Part shown: positions 1 through 12,403 of the stretch, one piece after another
Numbering within the stretch: position 1 is the stretch's first letter
Layout: each line of letters starts with the position of its first letter
Origin: Drosophila pseudoobscura
Taxonomy: Eukaryota; Arthropoda; Insecta; Diptera; Drosophilidae
Length of the DNA: 64,000 nt
Assembly: GCF_009870125.1 (NCBI RefSeq)
Contig: NC_046680.1
Span: 7,998,001 to 8,062,000, forward strand
Direction: 5' to 3'
Notes under the pieces: model-generated
Told to the model about the DNA's origin: nothing
Databases searched by the model: none
What the model saw: only the letters and a program-made list of their open reading frames with translations
Translations under genes and position numbers: made by a program

Positions 1-1021
1 GCATGTGGCAAAGATGCTGCCCTCAATGTGCACTCGCACCATTCGTACCCACTCCCTATGGCCTGTATATGTCTTCACGCAGTATCTGTAGAGCGAAATT
101 AACAGTAAGAAACTAGCATCCATCTATCGCCTCGGACTAGCAGCTTACCCGGTGGCCACCTCCCACATTTTGATGGTTCGATCACGTGAAGCAGACAGAA
201 CATAGTCGCCAGCGGGCACAAAGGCCACCGATGATACATTGTGATCGTGACCATGCATTGTTTTAACACATTCGTAGCTCTGCTGGAAATCCCACAACTT
301 AATGGACAAGTCAGCGCTGCAGGAAGCTTTAACCAATGAAGAACCGAATCCATTAATTCGTTTTCAGAGCAGATCGATGCTATATTAACCTACCCAAGAG
401 CTTGCCCTGAGAATCGAATGCCACGTCCTGCACAGAGTCGGTATGTCCTTTTAGACTGCGCTCATACTCGCCGGTTTCAAAATCCCAAATCTTAATGGTG
501 GCATCTTCCGATGCTGAAACCATGAGGCCAAAAATTGGGTGAAATATAACCTGGAACAAACAAACATCCTTCATATATGCTTCCATCGCCTTGGTTTTTA
601 TGTTTCACTTACCCTCGTTATGCTGGCTCGATGACCAGTCAGAGAGTACTTCTCTGGTGGGCGAGGTATCCATTCGCCGGGAGTGCGTTTGTTCTTTGTG
701 GGCGCCCCCTCGATAACCTCCTTCTCAGCTTCGGTAAGCTTAGCCTCAAGTTCCATCACTTTCTTCTGTAACCGTATGACCGATGTCCACTTCTTCTCCA
801 GTAGACCGCCAAACTTCTTCTCTGACTCTGTGCTGACATCGGCCTCCTTGCGAAAGGTCTCAAGTGAGTCGCCGTAGCCATTTGAGCCTAGATAATCGGC
901 AATCGCTTGGTTACTGTTTAGAGAGTGACGCGAAAGTAAATTGAATTAATAATATAAAGCAAATAGTTGATGGCTTAACTTACAGCTCCTCGCGCTGCCG
1001 CTGCGACAACACCATTTTCAT
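1..1021 (-). CDS. Lis-1: Lis-1 (PAFAH1B1 orthologue), dynein regulator, 5' part of CDS
   Basis: Lis-1 binds cytoplasmic dynein and controls its processivity in nuclear migration, oogenesis and neuronal transport. Five minus-strand coding exons are seen: 984-1021, 613-913, 394-550, 149-326 and 1-85, the last cut by the window edge. The ATG at 1021 begins [13 protein letters not shown], the LisH dimerisation motif; a coiled coil ([16 protein letters not shown]) and the first WD40 blades follow (e.g. [19 protein letters not shown] and [16 protein letters not shown]). About 253 of roughly 410 residues are present. Every junction is GT-AG with matching phase and there are no lesions. A 5'UTR exon is contiguous with the start and its acceptor lies at 1091. 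The next upstream exon is not identified; the promoter is probably the one near 4.37 kb. Confidence 0.96.
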
Positions 1022-1090
1022 ACTGTTCTCCGATTTGGCTAGTTTTCTGGTCTTTTTTGGTCGCTTTTTCCGTTTTCAATTCGTGCAGTT

Positions 1091-4000
1091 CTGTAATGCA
1101 AAAAAAAATATATGTTTTGCACATGTATGAAGTATTTCTATACTGGAAACAGGAAATTAGTTTCGCAAAAGTTAAATGACAAAAATGCCAAAGAGTTTCG
1201 TTTGAGTTCTCATATAGGGCAAGTCACCTACATTTCGTTTCGTTTTGGGATTTCGGCAAGAGCCAGAGCCCAAAGCCAAAGGGGCAGAGGCATTTGGGTC
1301 TGTTTGTTTCTTATGCTCATCTTTCGTCTAGTCATTATTTTGTTTTTTTTTTATACAGAGCTAAAGCGGAGCATCATCATCATCATAATCAACGTCGTGA
1401 TCAGTTTCTGTTTCTGGCACAAATTTTTGAGTGGCAACTGCCATTAAAGCTCGCATTGTACGCGAGTCTCAGCAGGGCTCTATAGCAGAAAAATACATAA
1501 TTGTAAAAAGGAAATAAGAATTCTGCCTTCAGTTGGTAGCACTGCAATTGACGTGTACCGACCAGCAATGGGTTCAAGGGTTGCGCGCAATCGAAGCATT
1601 CAAATGGAATTAGACAAGGCAGCATTTATTGCCGTTTCTGTTGCTGCTGCGAGACCATTTAATTGCCTCTCAAGGTGGGGAAAAAGCAAAAGCAAATCAC
1701 AGGTAACACGCAATAAAGCGACATTCGCAAACGCAGCGAACGCATATCGGTATCGCGTACACGAGAGATAACCAATAGACCATTGAGCAGTACGATTCGC
1801 ACGCGTTGCCAACCTCCGGCAAAAGCAGCCATTGACAAAGCCAATTAGCCAGACTTAACGGCAGTTCAAGCAACTTCTTATAGGCAAATAAGGGGACCAG
1901 ACCGGACCGGAGCGGAATGCGAAAGAGGCAATAGAAGAAACACAAAGTCCAAGCTTGCACACACTCAAAAACAAAGCACATACATACATACATGCAGACT
2001 AGGAAATGACGTTCTCAAATTATTTTTGGCCGAATGATATTTAACGATTTTTTTGAACTATCATACTACGAACAAAAAGTGACCAAACGAGTTCGGTTCA
2101 GCAACGAACATCAATACACACTCTTACTTCAGGCAGTGGGATTTGACAACAGCACATGGGACCAGCCAGGCCGTGACGTGACTCACCCAAGGGACACAAA
2201 TCGAGCGAGACTCTTGGCTCTTATCAGCTGTGCAAGAACGGCATTTACAAATATGAGTAGGTGGATGGATGCTCTCTGTTCGGACAGAACAGACAAACTA
2301 CTGCGCATCTAAATATAAATGAAAATCAATGAAAAATCAACAACAGCGTTCCCTGCCAACGTCACGCGCGTGGGCTGGTCGCGTGGGGAGTGAGGGTTCC
2401 TGGGCTCTTCCAATGCCGAACCGAGTCAACACAATTTCTGTTGTGGCAACCAACATTCCACCACTTCGGCATGCGCATTGTAACTGTATCTGGCTGTGTG
2501 TGGGCCTCTGCTCTGCTCTGAAAGAAACGGTGCCACACAGCAGAAACAATGGACATACGGGGGCGTTTGGGTCACACGCTGCAACAGTAGAAACAGTAGA
2601 AACAGAAGTTGCAGGAAGAAAAGGGTGCCGGGCACCACAAATAATAGGAAAGAGCCGAAACCAACTTTGATTCTCACACTTGTGCTTGCTCAAGCTATTT
2701 CATATTTGCATTTAAATGATTTCTAACTCTCAGAAGCTGTGAAACAGCCCGCGCGTAGGCGTGTGATGTCAGACAATTGTTGGCAATGCGAAATTACCAG
2801 GGCTGCCGCACACCACATACTTTGACAGGATGCAATCTCTCTTTCTCTCTTGATTGCTGCTGCTCTCTTTCTCTCTTTCTTACGGCAGACCTTGCACTTG
2901 CTTCTGCTTTTACAGCTCTGGCATGTGTTGTTTGTTGTTGTTAGCTCTCGCGCAATTTTTTTTTTGTATTTGCGTGTTTCATTGATTAACCCACACACGC
3001 AAAGCACATGCAGCTACAGTGCAAAAAACTGTTTCAAGTGCAGTAAGGAAATAATGCCGAAAAACCGATGAGACGGGATAACAGATATGAGCTTTGATTT
3101 AATAGGGACAGTAAGAGATTTTGGTGTAACTGGGCTAATCATGTAACACATGTATAAACCTACTATTTACTTAGAAAAAGCTCGTGTGCAGGTATTTAGA
3201 TAAGCTGAGTACCGAAAGCAGAGACGCCTTTATGAGATAGAGAGCGAAGGAAAATAGATAAGGCGAGGCATATGACCCGTTAGTTTTCAAGTTTAAATAA
3301 TTTTGCAGTGTCAGAAGCCGGACAGTTCGACAAGTTCGTTCCCAAGCTCAGTACTTTTCGCACATTCTGGGAAATTACAACGGCAACGGGTCTGACCGCC
3401 GTCGTTAACAGAACTCAAATACCTAAGAGAATGCCCTGGCCATGGCCAAAGAAAAAACCCAAAACGGGAAAACTGTGAAAAAGAAAATAAAACTAGATTC
3501 TTCAGCATGTGCAGAACTGGTTTGCGTTATTTTTCAACGTTTCGCCCATGTAAAGGTGTTAGGCGATTGGCTTGTCTTTTGGTGCATAGAACTATTGAGC
3601 AAGGAATTGAGTGTTGGTCGTTGGCGCTGCAGCTATTCCGGGGATGGGAATAGGTAAAAATCGATCAACGCTTGGTGTGGCCAGGGGGAGGACACATTCT
3701 CCAACACATGCGCAAAAATTCAATACACATACACACACTGCGCCGCGGAGCGATGTGTCATCACTTTCTGGTGGTTGTACAAATGTAATTGTTTTTTTCT
3801 TTTTTTTCTATAGTTTTTGCATCGTTCATCTATTTTTTAGTGTCTGTTTTACACATTTTGCCCAATTTGCATAACTCTTTCTTTTTCTTTTGGGTTTCTT
3901 TTCAATAACAAACACAATAACAACACACACAAACGAAAATATAAACTGTTACGACGGCCATCTTGGATAGAGGAGAGGGAGCAATGAGAGTCAAAAAGGT

Positions 4001-4360
4001 AATATGCAAAACCGAAAATGGACTAATCCATCACTATTCTACGATCAAAAGCATCACCAATGGCTTTAAAATGCTGGCTTTATTTTTTATCTCGCCACAC
4101 AACGCACACACTAACACACTGAAACTTCCAATGTCGTACGTATGACAATTTTTTCATTTTTTCTCAGTCGCTCATTACACACACCGTCACTGTTGCGAAA
4201 TGGGTTTTGAGTATGCGGTCGATCGCGGCGCTTCAGCTGCTTGCTTTGATTATGTGCAACGAATACTTACACCAATTTTGTAATTCATATATTATATTTA
4301 TACTTATTTTGATTTTATTTATCTTTTTTTTTGACAATTGTTTGTGAAGCAGCGGACTAG
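1091..4360. other. Probable Lis-1 5' intron, noncoding
   Basis: This stretch lies between the 5'UTR acceptor of Lis-1 and the Motif 1/DRE cluster at 4.37 kb. It holds homopolymer runs, CT-rich patches and scattered short ORFs without domain-like content or splice support. I take it to be 5' intron and UTR of Lis-1 and see no independent gene. Confidence 0.5.
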
Positions 4361-4366
4361 AGCTCG

Positions 4367-4450
4367 GTGTGACCGCGGATTTGTCGATAAAATATACCGT
4401 CCAGCCCCTGAGAAATATACCGTCTCACTTTCAAAATATACCAAAAATAT
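4367..4450 (-). promoter_or_regulatory. Housekeeping core promoter (Motif 6 - DRE - Motif 1), probably Lis-1
   Basis: Read on the minus strand there are several GGTATATTT sites (Ohler Motif 6 type) between about 4395 and 4450, then TTATCGACAA at 4381-4390 (DREF site, one mismatch), then CGGTCACACC at 4366-4375 (Motif 1, bound by M1BP). This is the order known for TATA-less Drosophila housekeeping promoters. It points toward Lis-1, the next minus-strand gene. A very similar array occurs at 38.3 kb. Confidence 0.65.
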
Positions 4451-5560
4451 ACTGACGAACTAAAATTCTATTATACATATTCCTCGTTTTTAATATTCCG
4501 TCGAATATAACTAGCTAGTTAGAACCCTCAGGCCTGCCCACTTATTTTCATCCTATTAATGAATCAATTTTCTACTTGGCTGCCTTGTTTTAAATACTTG
4601 AATTGTTTTCCTGCTACGGCGATTGCTTTGATTGTTGTTGCCTCAATTTTGGTTCCTCACAACAATATAGCCTCCAGTATATCGGTAACAAATCGAGCTT
4701 AGCCCACTGAACCCCCCTCTATTTAAACACTTCAACGAATTGAAGTAAATGGTGGAAAATATTAAAGTTTGTAAATTCTTCTTGAAGATCCATGCCATCT
4801 TGATCGAAACCTAAAGAAACCACGATATCTGTCACTTGAACTGCACTACAATGTTCAATGTTTATTTGATTCGGTAGAATTTTAATGGGTAAACCTTTTC
4901 CGTCAAGGCTAGAAAATCATACTCCTCGTATTTGATATTCCGTCGAATATTACTAGCTAGAGAGAACCCCAGCCCTGCCCACATAATTTTATCCAATTAA
5001 CGAAACTATTTTCTACTTGACTGGTGTATTTTAAATACTTGCTTTAATTGGATTTTGCCAAAAAAAAAGGTTTTAGCGAAAAAGGTCAACAACAATTTCC
5101 AATAAATTAATTTCCTTACATGGTAACTACACGCTAACTACACAGTTGATCCAAAATAACTACATTTTATAAGTAATTACCAAAAGCGACACCTGAAGGG
5201 GAAATGTGTACACTTAAAAAATATTTGACCGTTTTTTATACAAGCCCCATAAAAGCGCCCTGTGTGTAAATATTTTTGAAAAAATTTCATTGTGTTCGGT
5301 GGATGTCTCGATTTTAATATTTTTAATTAATTTTCCGTCGAATATTACTAGCTAGATAGAACATTCAGCTCTGCCCACAAAGTTTTATCCCATTGGTGAA
5401 TGAATTTTCCACAAGATATGATACTTTTAAGTACTCCCTTTTATTTTATGGGTATAAAATAACGGTTTTAAAGATTAAAAGTCCTTAAGTGTATATGGTG
5501 TGTGAAAAAACAGGTGTGTTTGGAATTGTTGTTCAAATAAAAAAGGTTTCGGGACTGAGT
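4447..5560. repeat. Three spaced copies of a dispersed AT-rich repeat
   Basis: A core resembling TATTCCGTCGAATATTACTA, followed by GCTAG, a CTGCCCACA-like segment, ATTTTATCC and TTTTCTAC, appears at about 4480-4610, 4921-5050 and 5328-5450, roughly 400-440 bp apart. Diverged copies lie at 38.8 and 47.05 kb. A longer form that starts near a TTAGCCCACTGA-like segment and ends in AAAAAGGTCAAC spans about 4690-5095. No ORF is associated. It is probably a nonautonomous element; I cannot name the family. Confidence 0.6.
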
Positions 5561-5927
5561 GGTTGCATTGAAACCAATTCATTTGGATTTTAATCATATC
5601 GCGGATAGCCGCTGACACACGAAACCTAAAACTTAATCAATTTCAGGAATCACTGTAGGGACTTATTCTGGAATTAATATGTTGACTTATACGTAATTGA
5701 AATGAGTCTGGATATCACGAAAAGGCACTTTTAATTAACGGTATTTGCTGTATAAAGCGGCTCTTGCCTGGCAAAGTGGTCGGCCCTATGAACATATTTT
5801 TAAACGAGGCATCAGTAGTCTGGCAGCAAGTGTCTGAGTCACTTCTTAAAAAATATTCTTTAAAGACATTTTATATTCAAACACCACAACATGAAACTCA
5901 TTTAAACCGATCTCTCATTTTGTTCAC

Positions 5928-8900
5928 CTACTCTTTCTTACGTTTGCTGTTCGTTACGGATCCCTCACTGGTGTTCAACTCCTCTGAAGCTGGGAGTCCA
6001 GACGTGCCCCGATGATCTTGTGGCCAACTTGTCGTCGGCCCTAGCCAGACCGGCGGCCCTGTGCATACTGGACATCTGGAGGAAGTAAAGGACGGTGTCG
6101 GAAAGAGACAGTTAGTTCTCTGGTTCGGGCTGAGTATAAACTATTTTTGCTGTGAAATGCTTACCTTGCTCCTTCTGCAGCTTCTGCTGCTGCTGCAGCT
6201 GCTGCTAGTTGAGTGACTATCGGAGAGGGATAGATTTTGAGGTACATGCACATCAGACGATGGGCTACCGGCAATACGGGCAGGAGAAACATGCAGCAAA
6301 GAAGGGTGGCCATAGCAAATGCGTTCTTCAAATACAAAAATATAAACACAGTATTGATAGAGTGGAGCATTCAGGGGAAATCTGTACTCACTATTGGATC
6401 CACTAGGCGTTCACAAATTAAGTAAGCGCTTTGACTGTAAATGTACGCGAGGGGCTTACAATGTCCAACGTTTTTGTTCACTTCCGAGATCACTCTTTCG
6501 ATATATTCTTGAAGCTGAAGGTTGACTGAAATCGAAAGGTTGTGGGCCAGATTGTTGATGTAATTGCTGCCTTTATATCTAATAAAGTCCTCGGATCTTT
6601 GCACCGCGTCCATCAGTACTCCAATGGAGTTGCCAAAGTTATTGTTGTCGTATAGAATAAGGCTATCAATTTCATTTACTTTTTGCAATGCTTTGTTCAC
6701 GGCATTCGTCAATGGGACCACTAAATATTCGTCGTACTTAGCTAGATCTGAGCTAGCCAAGAAGTAGGCAAGGCAGGCTGGAAACCCTTTAAGATATCTT
6801 GTGTTTATTTCATAAGCAAATAATCTCGTTTTGGTCTTTAGTATGGAGTAATCCGTATGGGTAAATTTTGTGCAAAGATGCTCGCTGTATAAGATGCTGT
6901 GGTATTCGGACAAATTGCCTGCACGCATTTTATTGAGGTGTACTTTCTCTTCTTCCAGGATCAGTTTCAGCGTGGTTAAGTCCCCAGTGAACACTGGTGG
7001 ATCTTCAAAATCTTCGACGAATATTTCCTTATTTAACAAGTTGTCTATATCGTAAATCTTCTTCGCTCTCAGCAGATCAAAGATGGACTCATTTGCATTG
7101 CATGCCCTGATTGCATCCGACACTGGCAGCGTTGGTTGCGTTTCTCCCGATCTCCCCGACATGTAACGATTGAGATCGATCACGGGGTCAACATGGCGCA
7201 AGATGTTTTGCCCATCTTTTAATGGAGCACAAGCGCTCGTGTAAGTTATCAAACCGATTATCAAGTAAAACAGTCCAACTAGCGTGATGAACGAGAACAC
7301 ACAAAATATCAGGATGATGGCGCTGAAATATGGACACAAATGGCGGTTGCAGCAAATTCCTCGGTATGCCAAAGACTAGAGATTACTTACAGAAGTAAGC
7401 ATGAGGCAGCCATGCCCTTTGAGAATACTCCAGAGGGTCCTGGCTTTGTCCGGCTAGGCCCTAAGCAGCCGCATACCAGTGCCGAAATTAAGATTACTAT
7501 AATCTACCGCCGGGAAAAATGTTATGTATGTATTATTTTTTCTTAACATTTCTTTTTTATATCTATACATATATTTTAAAGTTAGCACAATCTGCTAAAT
7601 ATGTTCATTTTTTATGTTTCTGCGATTTTGGTTTTCAAAATTGGATATGCTCAAAATTGTGGGGGCGGGTGAAATTTTGAAATAAAATTATAACAGTGTG
7701 ATATAACAGGGGTCTGGATACAAAATTTGTTTTTTCTAGCTCTTATATGTAGTCTCTAAGCACTAGGCGTCAAACAAAACGGACGGACAGACCTAGCTTT
7801 ATCGACTCGGCTATTGAGGGCTACTTGATGGGGTCGGAAAAGCTTGCTGCTTTCTAATAAAACCCGAAACTGTTCGAGTACCGGGTATAAAAATATGCAT
7901 AAAATATGCATAAACTCAATCGACTTACTATAAAGATTAATATGCAAATGACGATGTTGATAGCCCTGCGATCCGCGCCAAACTTATCGTGAATGTCGTC
8001 GAACATCCTTGAGGTCCTCAGTGTGTTCATGTGAATATCCTTGATTATTGAATCGATCAAATTGCGGATTCCCGTAGCTTCATCCAGAAGCATTAACCTT
8101 GCGCCAGCGAGGCTTTTAAATACTGGCGGAAAAGCGAGTGCCATATGTTTCACGATCAAGTCTTTAATATTTTTGAGGCGGGCCAGCCCGCTTAAAGGGA
8201 TTAGATAAGTTTTGTCCTTAATAATTTTCTTCATCCCTTCGACAAAGACTGTTGAATTAGGAATCTAGAAATTACACTGATTATAATTGAGTGTTCAGCT
8301 CTCTGGGTACTGTGTAGGGAAAAGATAGTACCAGGTCGAAGTGCAGGCACTTTGAAACATCGTAAGTCGTTATACCCATGTCATGGTTGAACTTATAGCA
8401 TTTTGGCAAATGGCACAAAGCATAAGCAGCGTAGCTGAGATCTCGTTTCTGGCCCCGCAAACCTGAAAAGGCGAAAAGGTTAGGGCAGAGCTTTATCGCA
8501 GACTATCCATCCGATATCCGATAAGAGAAATTCTCCGGCTCTAGTAGTTACCATCTCTAAGCTGGGACCCAAACAAACGGATATCCTTCTCTAAGTTATC
8601 AACTTGTGACATTATCATAAGTGCTCTCGGCATGTTGGCCAAGATGCGCTCCATTTCAATCAGCGCATTGCTCTCGGAAGTATCTCCCAGGTCCAGGAAT
8701 ATGTGATTACTTGCGGCTATGGATACAGATGGAGGGTGGAAGATGGAAGGTATATCGTTTTCGAGTCGAACTCACTACTTAGTTGTTCATCGAGGTGGGC
8801 CTCCAGCTCCTGGTAATTGTACACCATCAAATGGTAGATGTGATCAGCCACTTCTTTTAAAAAGGTGCAATGGTCCTGACCAGCACGTTTCATTGTCATA

Positions 8901-9904
8901 TTGCTGTCCGCTAGTCCACGATCCAGGAACTTGTTCGCAAAAAACATTATCAAAAGACAAAACCTGCGGGCAATCGTAGTCGGGGGCAAATTATTTGTTC
9001 TGCCATTGAGGCTAACTCGTCCTCGACCCAGACTCACATAAGGCAAACGACGAGCAGGCCAAGGCAAACTCCGTAAAGACGGCGCCTCCGGAAGCTCTCG
9101 GATATCTTATGTTGCTTGCAACGTAAGCAGCAGCAAAAGCAGCAATAGCAGACACTATGGCATCAAAAGGGTCATCAATACCTTGTACTTCCCTTTTTTT
9201 AGGCTTCGCTTACCCAATAAACGGAATGATAATGATACAGACGAGGAGGAATATCACGACAACAACCAGAAACCAGTACTGAGCTAACAGAGCAGCCCAA
9301 TCGTTCTTCCACACCTTGGGGCCGAGAGCCAACTTGTTGTTGCCCGTCGACGTAACATAGCCTGCAGTAGGGCGGGAGGGGATTCAAATTGATTCAACGG
9401 ACGGTTAGTCTAGTTTTACTTACCCGGAGGCAGGTCGGATAAAAACGTCCGCAAGATGAAGTGCGTTATTGTATTAATGGGACTCAGAGCTTTTCGTGGC
9501 GACGCTAGCTCCCGGGAATATCTGCCGAAACCACGGTATGGGCTGTACTCGGCGGAAGGCCAGTGGTCCTGTCCAAGTTGCTCGTGAGTTGTACCGTCGC
9601 CCGGATATCCCTCACGCCAAGCAACATTAGCAGTATTATTAGTTCCAGTACCATTCCCTACAGTCGTTCCTGTTTCTGCACCAGGATCCTGGGCAAAATT
9701 TGGCATAGTAAGTGAAAGTAATACAAGGATCAGTACCACCGCATGGATGGCTCGATCAGCTAGCGGATCGAAGTGACGCTTTCGTCCACTTCCTCTGGAT
9801 TTTCTTTCGCGTGGAAGCTCCAGCGCCACTCCGATCTCGATGCTGTTGTCCCCAAGACATCGGCATCCGCATCCGCCGCTTGGCACATTTTCGCTTGAAT
9901 ACAT
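5928..9904 (-). CDS. Prominin-family pentaspan membrane glycoprotein, 11 exons
   Basis: Prominins are cholesterol-binding five-span proteins of plasma-membrane protrusions. My exons are 9424-9904, 9214-9361, 9038-9154, 8776-8963, 8552-8716, 8332-8462, 7929-8264, 7391-7503, 6392-7322, 6165-6325 and 5928-6075. They sum to 2919 nt, or 972 codons plus TAG, typical for the family. Residues 53-70 are a signal-like hydrophobic stretch. TM1 is near 188-210 and is followed by the prominin hallmark cysteine cluster CYCCFCCCLRC. TM2 is near 236-258, TM3 near 511-535, TM4 near 560-587 and TM5 near 871-890, separated by two large extracellular loops. The short exon 7391-7503 completes TM3 and must be included to keep frame. 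The donor at 8331 (GTACTA) is weak. The tail after TM5 is the least certain part. Family assignment is firm; which fly prominin paralogue this is remains open. Confidence 0.85.
7690..7892 (-). mobile_element. DINE-1/INE-1-like Helitron fragment in a prominin-gene intron
   Basis: The plus strand contains ACGGACGGACAGACCTAG, then ATCGACTCGGCTATTG, GGGGTCGGAA and finally GAGTACCGGGTATAA. This is the order of a very common Drosophila interspersed repeat which, read on the minus strand, begins TTATACCCG. I match it from memory to DINE-1/INE-1. It sits inside the intron 7504-7928 and carries no coding sequence. Confidence 0.6.
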
Positions 9905-12403
9905 CTTTTAACTGAAACGAATCCTTACACAGGACAGTCGAGAGCTGAAACACTTAACCCAGGATGTCTTCTAAATGCGTGGGACAGTGCAGTGTGGTAA
10001 GTCTTGTGTAGGCGTTGTGTTTGTTGTGCTTGTGTCAAGTGAAATGTTTTTTGGAGTTACTTATTTGGTTGCTATATCTGTTACTTTTGTATAGCAACTT
10101 TTAGCAAAGTTGTATCTATGTATCTTATTCTAAATTATACAATATGTAGGCATGTGAGTGAGTTAATGTATACATTTGTAGTTCAAAATTGTTATACAAT
10201 ATCTTAAGGTTTCGATTAGGCCGCATGGGTAAAGTCGAAAGTTAAGTCTTATCTTGTGTAATATCAAAAGTTTTAATTCAAAACAGTTGGCGGGAATACG
10301 GTCACATTTCCACGCTACTCGTCGAAGAAGCAACCATATGCGGTTATCGACTGCGATAAAAAGATGTTATCGAAGTTCAAATGTTCACAATGCTTCTGCA
10401 ATTCCGACTTTAGGGTAATTTTAGATACGCATTCAACGAAACTTTCTGTTTTAACTTTATAGCGCACTTTACTGCACTGCACTATATATTCAATGGTATT
10501 TTTGCAACAAAAGTGCAATTGTGTTATCTTACCCACACACACAGACACAGACACGATGGGAGTAAACTTGTTCTTATCAGCACACACACACACACACACA
10601 CCAATCCAGAGGCGGTTACTTATGCCCCTTCACGCTCAGTTTTGGACAAACGCTCAACGGAAACGGTTATAATTACTTCTCGGCGACACTTTCGATTGTC
10701 AAAGTGCCGAAATACCCGTGCCGCGCTCGTGCAACCATTCAACAACGAAACACCAAAATAAACTACAATAACTTTTGCCAGTGAGTGCAGCGATCGGTCG
10801 AGGCATACCCAATAACAGCCTTACGCCAGAACTCATTGTGCAAATTGCCGAAATATGTAAATCATTTGCCAAATTATGGCACTCTAGCAGTCTTATCATT
10901 CGATCGATCTAATCAGCCGCTGATTCTATTTGCTCCTATTAAACGCCCGTGATAGCAGATACATGACATCAGAGGCGATCATGGCGGTAGTCAAACCTAG
11001 TCAAACAATTGACAATGCCAAATGCAACAGAAGCCTCCAGCAGAAGTCCTTACCAATCCAATTAGCTGCAGTCTGGTTCTGGGCTTTATGGACTTGTATT
11101 TAAACATACCTCGAAACATTTGAAGAGAATTTATTGCTCACCCATTATTCGCTTTTACGGCCATACGAGCGTCGAGTGTAGAAGGCGTTATCAGTCGACT
11201 CTGATTATATTCTGTCGATAGCAGCTCAGCAGCTTGTTCGCTGTATTCGTCAGCCTGTAAGCGCTAAATGGTTATTATTGGCTTATTTTGGGTTTTTGGG
11301 AATGGAGTGGAGTGTCAGTCTGTCGGCCCTGTGCGCAGTGATTTGTTTAAACTCCCAAAGACTCAGCGCAAATACTGAAACAATTGTCTCTGGCCCGACC
11401 CGCGGACCTAGTTCCTCGAACGGAGATAACGAATATGTCGGAGTGCCATTAATAAGTATCGAGAAATGTAATTCATTTGCCTTATAAACGTATCTTCCGC
11501 TGCCACCGTCGAGTCGATGTGACAACGAAAATTAGTAATTAGTGCTGCCGTTTTTGCAGTTTCTGTTTGATTAAAAGTCGACAGCAGCAATGATGATATA
11601 TACATATGTGTCCGTATATCTAGTTGCCATAAAATGAACCTGGGAGAGGCGTGATAAGAATACGGCAGAGCCGAAGGCCCTCGTTAATCGCATTTATTTG
11701 AATCCATTTTCGATCGAGTCATTTATTTTTAAGTCCCATCAACCGTATGCACATACATACATACTATTTATTGGTTGTACAACCAGAGGTAGAGCAGTAT
11801 CAGGGCTGTATCTGCTCGCCACTTGGCGCTCATCTCAAGTGCCTTGATAATACATATTTTCACAATCCAGCCATTTCCATTCTGCACCCGACATCGGTCG
11901 CGCTTCGAGCTCCCAATCTTTTGTATTATTCGCTCTTTCGAAATATAGGCGCCTCCCTTCCCCGACTTTGACCTCTTTTTTGTTTACATTTTCTCGCTTT
12001 GTTGCATTGTTGCGCTGGTCAGAAACCAGCAGGCGATGATCCGGACCTAACAAGGTTCAGCGTCCAAAAATCTTTGATAAATCACACCTTCCCTCCGCCT
12101 GCCTCCCCACCAACTGCACATACATGCACATGTACATTGAACCCTTCATTATTTGTTATTATAAATAACAGAATGCACACATACTCGTACGCACACAAAT
12201 GTTTGTGTGGAAGTCAAATTATTTGCAGTTGGGTGAGGTTAATGATTTACGGAAATCCCCGGGCTAACCGGTTGTACATCCGTACTCCTCGTCAACTGAA
12301 CTGCCAACATGCAAAATAAAAGTGTTATATTTAATAATTCATATTAAATAACAACCCAAAAAAACTTCCTCAGCATCCGAAACCGATACAATGTGGCCCT
12401 AAG
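9905..12403. other. Intergenic region between divergent prominin-like and Ptp52F genes
   Basis: No gene is supported here. It should contain the 5'UTR and promoter of both flanking genes. A plus-strand Motif 1-like ACGGTCACATTTCC lies at about 10298-10311 and a CA microsatellite at about 10581-10600. Short ORFs (for example 11278-11487) have no recognisable content. Confidence 0.5.
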
